A stretch of DNA of 32,719 bases from Gemmatimonadota bacterium. Its GTDB lineage: Bacteria; Gemmatimonadota; Gemmatimonadetes; Longimicrobiales; RSA9. Below the pieces are notes generated by a model, which had not been told where the DNA came from, made no database searches, and was given only the letters and a program-made list of their open reading frames with translations. The stretch covers positions 1-32,719 of the forward strand of contig JADGQX010000022.1 of NCBI GenBank assembly GCA_017881445.1. Direction: 5' to 3'. This document shows, in pieces, positions 6,428 through 14,550 of this stretch. Every line of letters begins with the position of its first letter. Positions within the stretch are counted from its first letter, which is position 1. The position numbers and the translations under genes were made by a program.

Positions 6428-7486
6428 ATGCCCAGGATCGCTCTCATACCCGGTGACGGCATCGGCCCCGAAGTGACCGCGGAGGCCCGGAAGGTCCTGG
6501 AGTCCGTGGCGGCGAGCGAGGGGCTGGCGCTGGATCTGGTGCAGTGGCCGCACGGCGCCCAGCGCTACCTGGACACGGGGGCGACCATCACGCCCGAGGA
6601 GATGGCGGAGCTGGAGCGGGACTACGACGCCATTATGCTGGGCGCACTGGGCGATCCGCGCGTGCCCGGCAACGAACACGCCCGCGACATCCTGCTCGGC
6701 CTCCGCTTCAAGCTCGACCTCTACATCAACCTCCGGCCGGTCAAGCTCGTGGATGCCCGGTTCTCGCCGCTGAAGGGCGTGGCGGCGGCCGACGTGGACA
6801 TGGTCATCGTGCGCGAGAACACGGAGGGCGTCTACGTCGGGCTGGGAGGGACCTTCAAGCGGGGGACGCCGGACGAGCTGGCGATCGAGGAAGACGTCAA
6901 CACGCGCAAGGGCGTGGAGCGAATCGTGCGAGCGGCGTTCGCTTACGCGCGCGAGCACGGCCGCAGGCGTGTTACCCTGGCCGACAAGGCCAACGCCATG
7001 CCGAACGCGGGCGGACTGTACCGGCGGGTGTTCGCGGAGGTCGCCCGGGAGTATGGCGAAATCACATCCAGCGCCATGTACGTGGACGCCATGGCCATGG
7101 ACATGGTGCTGCACCCCGCGAAATACGATGTGGTGGTGGCGTCCAACCTGTTCGGCGACATCCTGAGCGACCTGGCCGCGGCGCTGGCCGGCGGGCTGGG
7201 CATCGCACCCTCGGCCAACCTGCACCCGGGCAAGCCGGGGCTGTTCGAGCCGGTCCACGGGTCCGCGCCGGACATCGCGGGGCAGGATCGCGCCAACCCG
7301 CTGGCGTCGGTCCTGACGGCGGCGCTCATGCTGGAGCACCTGGGGAACGCGGGCGCGGCGGCGCGCGTCGAGGCCGCCGTCGACGCCTCCATCCGTGCGG
7401 GGGCGACGACGCCCGATCTCGGCGGAACCCTGGGCACCGGGGCCGTCGGGGATTGGATTTGCAGGGAACTCGAGAAAGGCCGCTGA
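6428..7486 (+). CDS. Isopropylmalate/isocitrate-type beta-decarboxylating dehydrogenase
   Basis: A 352-residue cytosolic NAD(P)-dependent enzyme of the LeuB/Icd family, which oxidises a 2-hydroxy acid and decarboxylates it using Mg2+. Visible family marks: IPGDGIGPEV (6-16), the substrate Arg region LYINLRPVK, the metal-binding segment NLFGDILSDLAAALAGGLG, and the cofactor loop EPVHGSAPDIAGQDRANP. Asp in SAPD is the usual mark of NAD preference; NADP isocitrate dehydrogenases have Lys there. The substrate loop reads VRENTEGVYVG (128-138), like isocitrate, homoisocitrate and tartrate dehydrogenases rather than the typical LeuB RELTGG. No leuC/leuD genes are adjacent. The substrate is therefore unsettled: 3-isopropylmalate, isocitrate and tartrate/malate are all possible. 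Start ATG 6428 precedes the first beta strand directly. Confidence 0.88.
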   Translation: MPRIALIPGDGIGPEVTAEARKVLESVAASEGLALDLVQWPHGAQRYLDTGATITPEEMAELERDYDAIMLGALGDPRVPGNEHARDILLGLRFKLDLYINLRPVKLVDARFSPLKGVAAADVDMVIVRENTEGVYVGLGGTFKRGTPDELAIEEDVNTRKGVERIVRAAFAYAREHGRRRVTLADKANAMPNAGGLYRRVFAEVAREYGEITSSAMYVDAMAMDMVLHPAKYDVVVASNLFGDILSDLAAALAGGLGIAPSANLHPGKPGLFEPVHGSAPDIAGQDRANPLASVLTAALMLEHLGNAGAAARVEAAVDASIRAGATTPDLGGTLGTGAVGDWICRELEKGR

Positions 7487-7524
7487 CGGGCCCGTTTGTT
7501 CCGAACTCAACACGGGAGCGCACC

Positions 7525-8733
7525 ATGGGCACTCAGGGCAATTCCAGGGACGTCGTCTTCCTGTCCGGGCGGCGGACTCCCTTCGGTACATTCGGTGGCA
7601 GCCTGAAGGACTTCAGCGCGACGGACCTCGGGGTGGTGGCGGCGAAGTCGGCGCTGGAGCAGGCGGGCGTACCGGCGGATGCGGTCGGCCACGTCGTCTT
7701 CGGCAACGCGCTGCAGACCTCGGCGGACGCCATCTACCTCGCCCGCCACATCGGGTTGCGGGCGGGCGTGCCGGTGGAGGTGCCGGCGCTCACGGTGAAC
7801 CGGCTGTGCGGCTCGGGATTCCAGGCCATCGCGTCGGGCGCCGCCGAGATCCTGATGGGCGAGACCGACGTCGCGCTCTGCGGCGGGGCGGAGTCCATGA
7901 GCCAGGCGCCGCACGTGCTGCGCGGCGCCCGCTTCGGCGCGCTGCGCCTGGGCGAGGTGGGCGGCCTGTTCGAGGACCTGCTCTGGACGGCGCTGACCGA
8001 CACGCAGTGCGGGCTCTCCATGGCCCAGACCGCGGAGAAGCTGGCGGACCAGTACGGCATCACGCGCGAGGCGGCGGACACCGTCGCACTGCGCTCACAG
8101 CAGCGGGCGCGCGCCGCCTGGGACGAGGGGCGCTTGGACGCCGAGATCGTGCCCGTCATGGTGAAGACGCGCAAGGGCGAGCAGGAGTTCAGGACCGACG
8201 AGCACATGCGCCCCGAGACGACGATGGAGGCGCTGGGCGCGCTTCGCCCGTACTTTAGGAAGGACGGGCTGGTCACGGCGGGGAACGCCAGCGGCATCGG
8301 CGACGGTGCCGCGGCGGTGGTGATCTCCTCGGCCGAGTGGGCCGAGCGTAACGGCGTCAGACCGCTGGCGCGTCTGGTCTCGTGGGGCATCGCGGGGGTG
8401 GACCCGTCCATCATGGGGATCGGCCCCGCGCCCGCGGCCCGGCGGGCGCTGAAGCGGGCGGGGCTGTCGCTGGCGGAGATGGACCTCGTGGACGTGAACG
8501 AAGCCTTCGCGCCGCAGTTCGCCGCGGTGGCCAAGGAGCTGGAGCTGGACCCCGAGAAGACCAACGTGAACGGCGGCGCCATCGCCATCACGCACCCCCT
8601 GGCGGCGTCCGGCGCACGCATCACGGTGAACCTGATCCACGAGCTGCGCCGCCGCGGCGCCCGCTACGGGATGGGCGCGGCCTGCATCGGGGGCGGACAG
8701 GGCATGGCGGTGGTCGTGGAGGCGCTGAAGTAG
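7525..8733 (+). CDS. Thiolase (acetyl-CoA C-acetyltransferase)
   Basis: A 402-residue cytosolic thiolase, either condensing two acetyl-CoA to acetoacetyl-CoA or cleaving 3-ketoacyl-CoA. Catalytic residues are visible: nucleophile Cys95 in NRLCGSGFQ, the VNEAFA motif, His357 in the segment around ITHPLAASG, and Cys387 in [10 protein letters not shown]. Length is normal for the family. The usual HPLG[AG]SG is HPLAASG here, a mild departure close to the active site. RBS GGGAG lies about seven bases before ATG 7525. A 3-hydroxyacyl-CoA dehydrogenase is encoded 2.5 kb downstream, so both may serve acetoacetyl-CoA/3-hydroxybutyryl-CoA metabolism (polyhydroxybutyrate or short-chain oxidation), but they are not in one transcript. 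Confidence 0.95.
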   Translation: MGTQGNSRDVVFLSGRRTPFGTFGGSLKDFSATDLGVVAAKSALEQAGVPADAVGHVVFGNALQTSADAIYLARHIGLRAGVPVEVPALTVNRLCGSGFQAIASGAAEILMGETDVALCGGAESMSQAPHVLRGARFGALRLGEVGGLFEDLLWTALTDTQCGLSMAQTAEKLADQYGITREAADTVALRSQQRARAAWDEGRLDAEIVPVMVKTRKGEQEFRTDEHMRPETTMEALGALRPYFRKDGLVTAGNASGIGDGAAAVVISSAEWAERNGVRPLARLVSWGIAGVDPSIMGIGPAPAARRALKRAGLSLAEMDLVDVNEAFAPQFAAVAKELELDPEKTNVNGGAIAITHPLAASGARITVNLIHELRRRGARYGMGAACIGGGQGMAVVVEALK

Positions 8734-8756
8734 AGGGAAACCAAAGGAGGCGTTAC

Positions 8757-9653
8757 ATGTCGCCGTTGTTCTTCTCGATCGCGGCCCTCGTGGCCGCGGC
8801 TGTGCTGACGAGCCTGCGCGTGCTGCGCGAATACGAGCGCGGGGTGGTGTTCCGGCTTGGCCGCATCACCCAGCCGAAGGGTCCGGGGCTGATCTTCCTG
8901 CTGCCGTTCGGCGTCGAGCGCATGGTCAAGATCCCGCTGCGGATCGTCACCATGGACATCCCGCCGCAGGACGTGATCACCCGGGACAACATCTCGGTCA
9001 AGGTCAACGCCGTGATCTACTTCCGGGTCAAGGACCCGGTGAAGGCACTGGTCGAGGTGCAGGACTACCTGTACGCCACCAGCCAGCTCGCGCAGACTAC
9101 GTTGCGCAACGTGGTCGGCCAGGCGGAGATGGACCAGCTGCTGGCCGAGCGCGAGCACATCAACGGCATCGTGCGCAAGATCGTGGACGAGCGCACGGCG
9201 CCCTGGGGCATCGACGTGACCTCCGTCGAGATGAAGGACATCGACCTGCCGCAGGAAATGAAGCGCGCCATGGCCAGGCAGGCGGAGGCCGAGCGCGAGC
9301 GCCGCGCCAAGATCATCGCCGCCGAGGGCGAGTTCCAGGCGGCCGAGAAGCTGGCCCAGGCCGCGGCCATCATCGGGCGCGAGCCCGCCGCCATCCAGCT
9401 GCGCTACCTGCAGACGGTCACGGAGATCGCCACGGAGAAGAACTCGACCACCCTCTTCCCCATCCCCATCGACATCTTCCGGCCGTTCCTCGAGCGCTCG
9501 ATCGCGACGCTGTCGGCGCCGCAGGCGACACCGGCGCCCCCGGCCTCCCCGGCGGGCCTCCCGGATCCAGGCGAGTCGAAGCTGCTCGCGGGCGCGGCCC
9601 CGGGCGCGAACGTTGACCCCCGGCGGGTCGAAGACGCCGCCAAGGTCCGCTGA
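8757..9653 (+). CDS. SPFH/stomatin-like membrane protein (slipin)
   Basis: A 298-residue membrane-associated protein of the stomatin/prohibitin family. One N-terminal hydrophobic segment (about 3-20, [19 protein letters not shown]) is followed by the SPFH core with typical strings [35 protein letters not shown] and VNAVIYFRV, then a charged coiled-coil helix ([29 protein letters not shown]), and a Pro/Ala-rich tail of about 55 residues. Slipins oligomerise in lipid microdomains and often pair with a membrane NfeD protein; no nfeD gene is next to this one. The start ATG 8757 has a strong AGGAGG. The next gene starts four bases after the stop. Confidence 0.93.
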   Translation: MSPLFFSIAALVAAAVLTSLRVLREYERGVVFRLGRITQPKGPGLIFLLPFGVERMVKIPLRIVTMDIPPQDVITRDNISVKVNAVIYFRVKDPVKALVEVQDYLYATSQLAQTTLRNVVGQAEMDQLLAEREHINGIVRKIVDERTAPWGIDVTSVEMKDIDLPQEMKRAMARQAEAERERRAKIIAAEGEFQAAEKLAQAAAIIGREPAAIQLRYLQTVTEIATEKNSTTLFPIPIDIFRPFLERSIATLSAPQATPAPPASPAGLPDPGESKLLAGAAPGANVDPRRVEDAAKVR

Positions 9654-9657
9654 GCCG

Positions 9658-10212
9658 ATGGTCCGCAGCGCCCTGCTCCTCCTTGCCCTGACGATGTCCG
9701 CCGGCTGCGGGGCCGCCCCGCCGGCGGACCCGCCGGCGGCGACGGTGACGGCGCCGGCTGCGCCCCCGCTGCAGGGCAGGAGCACGGCGGGTGGCGAGTT
9801 CTCCCTGCAAGACGTGGCGGGGGCGCCCGCGGTGGTGCTCTTCGTACGCGGGTCGTTCTGCCCGGTCTGCCGCGAGCGCCTGCGGGCGCTCGCCGCCTCA
9901 GCGGGCGCGTACCGCGACGCGGGGGCGCGCGTGGTGGCGGTGACGCTCGACCCGCCGCCGGTCGCCAGCGGCCTGGCGCACGAGCTCGGGCTGGCGCTGC
10001 CGCTGGTGTCGGTCGATGCGGCCACGTTCCGGCGCTGGGGCGTCTGGAGCCCGGGGCAGCCAATGCCGCACCCCGGCGACTTCGTGCTCGACCCGTTGGG
10101 CCGGATCCGCTATGCACGGATCGGCACGGTCGCCGCGGACCGGGTATCCGACGTCGCCCTTCTGGGCATCCTCGATTCCCTGCACGCCGCCGGGGCCCTC
10201 GCCCGCCGCTGA
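9658..10212 (+). CDS. Thioredoxin-fold (AhpC/TSA redoxin) lipoprotein
   Basis: A 184-residue predicted lipoprotein. The signal peptide ends at SAGC (Cys17), then a Pro/Ala-rich tether, then a redoxin domain from about residue 40. The active-site CxxC is Cys68-Pro-Val-Cys71 in RGSFCPVCRERL. DFVLDPLGRIRYARIG near the C-terminus matches the beta strands of AhpC/TSA and TlpA-like proteins. It is probably a periplasmic thiol-disulfide oxidoreductase or peroxiredoxin; the two-Cys motif also allows a role in cytochrome maturation, though the nearest cytochrome c gene is 4 kb away. It starts four bases after the SPFH gene. Confidence 0.85.
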   Translation: MVRSALLLLALTMSAGCGAAPPADPPAATVTAPAAPPLQGRSTAGGEFSLQDVAGAPAVVLFVRGSFCPVCRERLRALAASAGAYRDAGARVVAVTLDPPPVASGLAHELGLALPLVSVDAATFRRWGVWSPGQPMPHPGDFVLDPLGRIRYARIGTVAADRVSDVALLGILDSLHAAGALARR

Positions 10213-10234
10213 CCGTCCCGGTTAGATTCCGCCC

Positions 10235-11104
10235 GTGAGCGACCAACCCGATCCCAAGCCGACCTCCAGGGCGGTCACCCGCCGCGACCTCGAGCTCGTC
10301 ATTCGCCGCGCCCTCGACCTGGCCGGGGAGCAGGCAGACGGCGGCGACGCCATGTCCGAGGACGAGGTGGTGCGCGTCGCGGGAGAGGTGGGACTGCCGG
10401 CGAGCTACGTGCGCCAGGCGCTCTTCGAGCTGCCGGCCCTGCGCCAGGAGGAGCAGCCCACACTCGCTGCCCGTACGTTCGGCCCCGCCGAAGTGAGCGC
10501 GGCACGCACAATCTCCGCCGACGCCGACCGGCTGCTGCGGGTGCTCGAGGACTACCTCACCACCCGGGAGTACCTGCGCCTGCAGCGGCACCAGCCGGGG
10601 CAGGCGTGGTTCGTCCCGGCCGAGGACCCGCTCTCCGCGTTCTTCCGCGCGTTCCGGGGCAAGAAGCGCTTTCAGCTGGCGCGAGCCACCCGGGTGGGCG
10701 TGGCGGTGAACGCCCTGGAGGCGGGGCGAGTCCACGTGCGGCTGGACGTCGCTCTCGACGAGCAGCGGCATGACGCGTTCGTGGGCGGCGGTGTGGGCGG
10801 GTCCGCGCTCGGACTCGTGCTGGGCGGCGGGCTGGCCACCGCCGGCGCCCTGGCCGGGGCGGCCGTGGCCGGTCCGGCTTTGGCCGTCGCGGGCGGCATC
10901 GTGCTGGGCGCCGCCGGCCTGGCGACGGGGATCGCGGCGGGGATCCGGTTGGCGCGCAACGCGTTCCAGCGCCGGCTGGGACAGGGCCAGGCCACACTGG
11001 ATGAGCTGCTGGACCGGCTGCAGTCGGGCGAGCGGCTGGAGCCGCCGACGTCGCCCGTGCTGCGCCGCCTGCGTGATCGGTTCATCGGCTCGCTGCCGCC
11101 CTGA
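10235..11104 (+). CDS. Unknown protein with a glycine-rich hydrophobic segment
   Basis: A 289-residue protein I do not recognise. Residues 15-70 form a helical region (TRRDLELVIRRALDLAGEQ ... DEVVRVAGEVGLPASYVRQA) like the regulatory N-terminal helices in many uncharacterised proteins. A mixed middle region follows, then a long Gly/Ala-rich hydrophobic segment at about 188-240 (GSALGLVLGGGLATAGALAG, AGGIVLGAAGLATGIAAG) that can span the membrane twice as a hairpin. The tail is charged and helical. The GTG start at 10235 has no visible ribosome-binding site; TAGATT (10223-10228) lies seven bases upstream, so a leaderless transcript is conceivable. Confidence 0.75.
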   Translation: MSDQPDPKPTSRAVTRRDLELVIRRALDLAGEQADGGDAMSEDEVVRVAGEVGLPASYVRQALFELPALRQEEQPTLAARTFGPAEVSAARTISADADRLLRVLEDYLTTREYLRLQRHQPGQAWFVPAEDPLSAFFRAFRGKKRFQLARATRVGVAVNALEAGRVHVRLDVALDEQRHDAFVGGGVGGSALGLVLGGGLATAGALAGAAVAGPALAVAGGIVLGAAGLATGIAAGIRLARNAFQRRLGQGQATLDELLDRLQSGERLEPPTSPVLRRLRDRFIGSLPP

Positions 11105-11205
11105 GCGCAGCCGGGCGACGCCGGCGCGTCCGCCGACATGCTGGATCGCAACAACCCCATCCCGCCGAACGGGCGCAAGCGCGCCCCCTGGTCGCTTCCG
11201 CCGCG

Positions 11206-11233
11206 TTGACGCCGGCGCCGCCGCCACCATATT
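11206..11233 (+). promoter_or_regulatory. Promoter of the 3-hydroxyacyl-CoA dehydrogenase gene
   Basis: TTGACG (11206-11211), 16 bases, CATATT (11228-11233). Five of six and four of six consensus matches. It lies 46 bases before the start codon, which gives a short leader containing the palindrome at 11253-11264 and the ribosome-binding site. Confidence 0.65.
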
Positions 11234-11252
11234 CCCGCCCGTCGGCAGGACC

Positions 11253-11264
11253 ATTCCCGGGAAT
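11253..11264. promoter_or_regulatory. 12-bp perfect palindrome, candidate operator
   Basis: ATTCCCGGGAAT is a perfect 12-bp palindrome between the promoter -10 box and the ribosome-binding site (GGAGG 11270-11274) of the dehydrogenase gene. With no loop it would not fold well as RNA, so a dimeric repressor site downstream of the transcription start is the simplest reading. Confidence 0.5.
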
Positions 11265-11279
11265 CGAGCGGAGGCAGCC

Positions 11280-12167
11280 ATGGCGGACATCCGCGGCGTG
11301 GGCGTGCTGGGGTGCGGGTTGATGGGGAGCGGCATCGCCGAGGTGGCGGCGAAGGCGGGATACGAGACCTGGGTCCGGGAGGTGACGCCCGAGCTGGGGG
11401 AGCGCGGGGCGAAGAGCATTCGCAAGAGCCTGGACCGGGCCGTGGAGAAGGGGAAGCTCGAGGGCGGCGCCCGCGACGAGGCCCTCGCCCGGCTCCATTT
11501 CACCAGCGCCCTGGAGGAGCTGGCCGACTGCGACATCATCATCGAAGCCGTGACCGAGGACCTGGCCGCGAAGAACGAGATGTTCCGCACGCTGGACGGC
11601 GTCTGCCCGCCCGGGACCATCTTCGCCAGCAACACCAGCTCGCTGCCCATCGCGGCCATGTCCGCCGTCACCCGCCGGCCGGAGCGCTTCGTGGGGCTCC
11701 ACTTCTTCAACCCGGTCCCGGTGATGAAGCTGGTCGAGGTGGTGCGCACCATCGCCACCAGTAGTGAGACCTTCGACACCGCCATGGCGTTCGCGCGCTC
11801 GCTCGGCAAGGATGCCGTGGTCGCCAAGGACACGCCGGGCTTCATCGTGAACCGGCTGCTCGTACCCTACATGCTGGACTGCATCCGCGCCCTGGAGCAG
11901 GGAATCGGCACCATCGAGGACGTGGACAAGGCGATGGTGCTCGGGCTCGGCTACCCGATGGGACCCTTCACCCTCGCCGACTTTGTCGGCATCGACACGC
12001 TCCACCGCATCGGCGAGATCATGTTCGCGGAATACCGCGAACCGCGCTTCGCGCCGCCACCGCTGCTCCGGCGCATGGTCGAGATGGGGTATTTCGGCCG
12101 CAAGAGCGGCAAGGGGTTCTACGACTACTCGGGCGAAAAGCCGGTGCCGGTGAGCTTCGGGATCTGA
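11280..12167 (+). CDS. 3-hydroxybutyryl-CoA (3-hydroxyacyl-CoA) dehydrogenase
   Basis: A 295-residue cytosolic NAD(P)-dependent dehydrogenase interconverting 3-hydroxyacyl-CoA and 3-ketoacyl-CoA. The Rossmann glycine motif GCGLMGSG is at 11-18. The catalytic segment has Ser120/Ser121 (SNTSSLPI), His141 in GLHFFNPVP and Glu153 (KLVEVV), and Asn in TPGFIVNRLL. The C-terminal dimerisation domain ends with the characteristic GRKSGKGFYDY. Length is typical of the stand-alone Hbd/PaaH type, not the fused FadB type. Its own promoter and palindrome suggest separate control. With the upstream thiolase it can make (S)-3-hydroxybutyryl-CoA from acetyl-CoA or run in reverse. It is convergent with the antiporter gene, with 40 bases between stops. 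Confidence 0.95.
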   Translation: MADIRGVGVLGCGLMGSGIAEVAAKAGYETWVREVTPELGERGAKSIRKSLDRAVEKGKLEGGARDEALARLHFTSALEELADCDIIIEAVTEDLAAKNEMFRTLDGVCPPGTIFASNTSSLPIAAMSAVTRRPERFVGLHFFNPVPVMKLVEVVRTIATSSETFDTAMAFARSLGKDAVVAKDTPGFIVNRLLVPYMLDCIRALEQGIGTIEDVDKAMVLGLGYPMGPFTLADFVGIDTLHRIGEIMFAEYREPRFAPPPLLRRMVEMGYFGRKSGKGFYDYSGEKPVPVSFGI

Positions 12168-12207
12168 GACTGCGTCGAGGCTGTGAGGCGCTGTTTTCTG
12201 CCTTCGC

Positions 12208-13251
12208 TCAGTAGAAGAAGAACGCTGCCGCGAGAATGAGGTAGACGGCGACGAGCTGCGCGCCCTCGAACCAGTTGGACTCGCCATCGCGGGCGATGAT
12301 GCTCACGATGGCCGAGGCCGCGGCGACGGCGAGCACCTCGAGGGGAGTGAAGACGAAGTTCATGCGCCGGCCGAGTGCCAGCGCGACGAAGACCAGGACC
12401 GGGGCGACGAAGAGCGCGACCTGCATCGAGGAGTTGATCGCGATCCCGAACGCCAGGTCCGTCTTGTTCTTCATGGCCATCCAGACCGCGGACGCATGCT
12501 CGGATGCGTTTCCCACCAGCGGTACCACGATGATGCCCACGAACAGCTGGGTCAGTCCCAGCCCCCGCGTCGCGGCCTCCGTCGCCCCCACCAGCAGCTC
12601 GCTCATGGCCGCCACGCCCACCGTCGCCAACGCCAGCGCCGCCGCCGCCCGGCGCACGGACCATTGCGGCCGCTCCTGCGCGTCCTCGGTCGCCGCGGCC
12701 AGGAGCCTGGCGTGCGTGCGCAGGGTGAACAGCAGGCTGGCCGCGTAGATCACGATCAGCACCGTCGCCACCGCGACCGACAGGTCCACATGGGCGGAGC
12801 GGGCCGGGTGCGTCATCTCGACCACGGAGGGAATCACCAGGGCCGTGACCGAGAGCGCCATCATGGAGGACGCCACGCCCGCCACCTGCTTGTTGAAGCG
12901 CAGCGTGGGTCGCATGACCCCCCCGGCGAAGAGCGAGACGCCCAGCACGAGCAACAGGTTGCCGATGATCGATCCGGTGATCGAGGCCTTGACCAGGTCG
13001 ATGAGCCCCGCCCGCAGCGCCACGACCGTGATGATCAGCTCCGCCGCGTTGCCCAGGCTCGCGTTCAGCAAGCCGCCGATCGTCGGCCCGGTGTGCGTCG
13101 CCATCTCCTCCGTGGCCCGGCCCAGCACGCCCGAGAGCGGCACGATCGCCGCGGCGGAGGCAAGGAAGACCCAGGTCGCGGGCGCGTGCAGCCACCAGCC
13201 CAGCACGCCCGCGACGGGGACGAAGAGCAGAAGCCAGTAGAGGTAGCGCAT
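12208..13251 (-). CDS. Ca2+/H+ antiporter (CaCA/CAX family)
   Basis: A 347-residue integral membrane protein with about 11 hydrophobic segments. It shows the two inverted alpha-repeats that define the cation/Ca2+ exchanger superfamily: GGLLNASLGNAAELIITVVA in the first half and VVPLVGNASEHASAVWMAMK in the second, each with the conserved acidic residue (GNAAE, GNASEH). It should export Ca2+ (possibly other divalent cations) from the cytoplasm in exchange for protons. I place the start at the ATG whose complement is at 13249-13251; the longer frame upstream adds 58 Arg/Pro-rich residues unlike a membrane-protein N-terminus. It ends convergently with the 3-hydroxyacyl-CoA dehydrogenase gene. Confidence 0.93.
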   Translation of the reverse strand: MRYLYWLLLFVPVAGVLGWWLHAPATWVFLASAAAIVPLSGVLGRATEEMATHTGPTIGGLLNASLGNAAELIITVVALRAGLIDLVKASITGSIIGNLLLVLGVSLFAGGVMRPTLRFNKQVAGVASSMMALSVTALVIPSVVEMTHPARSAHVDLSVAVATVLIVIYAASLLFTLRTHARLLAAATEDAQERPQWSVRRAAAALALATVGVAAMSELLVGATEAATRGLGLTQLFVGIIVVPLVGNASEHASAVWMAMKNKTDLAFGIAINSSMQVALFVAPVLVFVALALGRRMNFVFTPLEVLAVAAASAIVSIIARDGESNWFEGAQLVAVYLILAAAFFFY

Positions 13252-13340
13252 GGGGGCGGGAGCGTAGGGAGAGGAAAGGGCGCGGGCAAGGGGGAAGGGC
13301 AGCGGCCCCAGCGGCCGGCCCCTGCCCCGGGACGACGTGG

Positions 13341-14087
13341 CTAGGGAAGCTCGCTTTCCCGCTGCAGGGCGTGGGAGTAGACGTGGTAGACGTCGGGGTC
13401 GCGCAGGTAGTCCTCCAGCCAGCACTCGAAGGGGGGCAGAGGCAGCCGTCGCTCGAGCTCCTGCACCACGCCCATGGCGAGCTGGAAGCGGTCGCGGGCA
13501 CGGAAGTCGATCTCGCGCCCGTCCAGCAGCTGCTCCACCAGCGCGCGGAAGTCGTCGGGGTGCACCAGCCCGATCAGGTGCATCACCTGCTCGAGCCGGT
13601 ACGAGTCATAGAGGGAGTGCAGGTGCGCCAGCGACCGCTCCTCCGCGGGCGTGCCCGCCACCGGGACCGTGCCGGCCGCGTGTCGCGCCAGCAGTTCGCG
13701 GAACCAGCGCCGAAGGTCCGGGGAGAAGCCCTTCCGTCGCTCCTGGGCATGCAGCGCGGAGTCCAGCAGAGCGCGCACCAGCGGCTTGCCCAGCCCTCGC
13801 GCCCGGGTATCCACGGCGCCTTCGCTCTCCTCTATGAAGAGCACGGCCGTTCGGACGTCTTCTTCTCCGGCCTCGGCCTCGCCGCCCCGCCGGAAGGTGA
13901 TGTGCCCCCGCCAGCCGCCCTCGGTCGCCGGATACGTGCACAGATAGGCCGTCCAGCGCTCCCCCCCACGCTCCAGGAAGCAGAAGGACCTCCGCCGCTC
14001 CCGGGCACCGGACGATACAGCCACCATGGCGGCGACGGGCACCGCGCTCGCGGGTTCGCCGGGATCTTCCCTTCGTTGGGCCGACAT
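13341..14087 (-). CDS. Unknown 248-residue soluble protein
   Basis: I do not recognise the family. It has no signal peptide or membrane segment. The N-terminal half has beta-like stretches (RSFCFLERGGERWTAYLCTY, GWRGHITFRRG, VRTAVLFIEES) and the C-terminal half is helical and rich in charged and aromatic residues (HLHSLYDSYRLEQVMHLIGL, PFECWLEDYLRDPDVYHVYS). The start has GGAGAG about eight bases upstream on the minus strand. A good promoter sits at 14126-14154. It is divergent from the small ribbon-helix-helix-like gene at 14551 and is followed by the antiporter after 89 bases, so the antiporter may be co-transcribed. Confidence 0.8.
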   Translation of the reverse strand: MSAQRREDPGEPASAVPVAAMVAVSSGARERRRSFCFLERGGERWTAYLCTYPATEGGWRGHITFRRGGEAEAGEEDVRTAVLFIEESEGAVDTRARGLGKPLVRALLDSALHAQERRKGFSPDLRRWFRELLARHAAGTVPVAGTPAEERSLAHLHSLYDSYRLEQVMHLIGLVHPDDFRALVEQLLDGREIDFRARDRFQLAMGVVQELERRLPLPPFECWLEDYLRDPDVYHVYSHALQRESELP

Positions 14088-14125
14088 GCTTTTCTCTCCG
14101 GTGTCACCCCTGCCTTCCTCACCCC

Positions 14126-14154
14126 ACGGTAGTGCGGTGCGGCAGGCGGGTCAA
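14126..14154 (-). promoter_or_regulatory. Promoter of the minus-strand gene ending at 13341
   Basis: On the minus strand: TTGACC (complement of 14149-14154), 17 bases, TACCGT (complement of 14126-14131). The -35 is strong (five of six), the -10 weak (three of six). It lies 39 bases before the start codon. Confidence 0.5.
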
Positions 14155-14404
14155 GCGGATCGGTGGCGGTCCCCCTCGGCGCAAAACAGATGTTTTTGAC
14201 CGCGCCCGCACCCGGCCATAACCGCCCGAAGCTCACTCCCCAACCGTCTGGAACGGCGGCACTTCACACCCGAAGGCGTTCGTCACGCGCGCCCGCGCCA
14301 AATCCCGTCTTTTTGGGTCAACGCCCGTCGGGGCGGTCGTGTAAACCGTTGCGGGAGAATAGCTTCCGCGTAAGGGCTTGGCGCGCGGCACGTTACGGTA
14401 AACC

Positions 14405-14433
14405 TTGACGGAGAGGCGGCTTGCTTCTATCTT
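14405..14433 (+). promoter_or_regulatory. Strong sigma-70-like promoter before the small RHH-like gene
   Basis: TTGACG (14405-14410), 17 bases, TATCTT (14428-14433): the same hexamers and spacing as the cytochrome c promoter at 5264-5292. An A+T-richer segment with TAAACC repeats lies just upstream. Confidence 0.75.
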
Positions 14434-14550
14434 CTCGGGGCCGGTCAGGGGGGCGCGGACCGGGCGATGCCGGTGCCGGATGACGAGCTTCTCGGCTTGA
14501 CCAATATACCACATTTCTGTCGCACTTTGCGAAGGCGCGAGGGGATTCGT

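Larger units (their letters stand above)
14088..14466. other. 379-bp divergent intergenic region
   Basis: No gene seen. It holds a minus-strand promoter (14126-14154) and a plus-strand promoter (14405-14433). TTGACC or its complement GGTCAA recurs at 14149-14154, 14196-14201 and 14316-14321 approximately; the middle copy is followed after 17 bases by TAACCG, a further weak promoter match. The middle is richer in A+T runs (AAAACAGATGTTTTT near 14183-14197) than its surroundings, as expected of a regulatory region. Confidence 0.55.

Noticed and set aside
4510-6462. Long antisense frame of 650 codons opposite the zinc-ribbon and cytochrome genes
   Set aside because: Runs across several confidently assigned genes and is Arg/Pro-rich; a mirror artefact of high G+C.
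6544-7524. In-frame extension of the thiolase by 327 residues
   Set aside because: This stretch lies over the dehydrogenase gene in another frame and is low-complexity Arg/Gly/Ala sequence; it is a shadow frame.
12168-12207. Terminator between the convergent dehydrogenase and antiporter genes
   Set aside because: Only a four- to five-pair stem with a wobble could be drawn around TGTTTTCT; nothing convincing on either strand.
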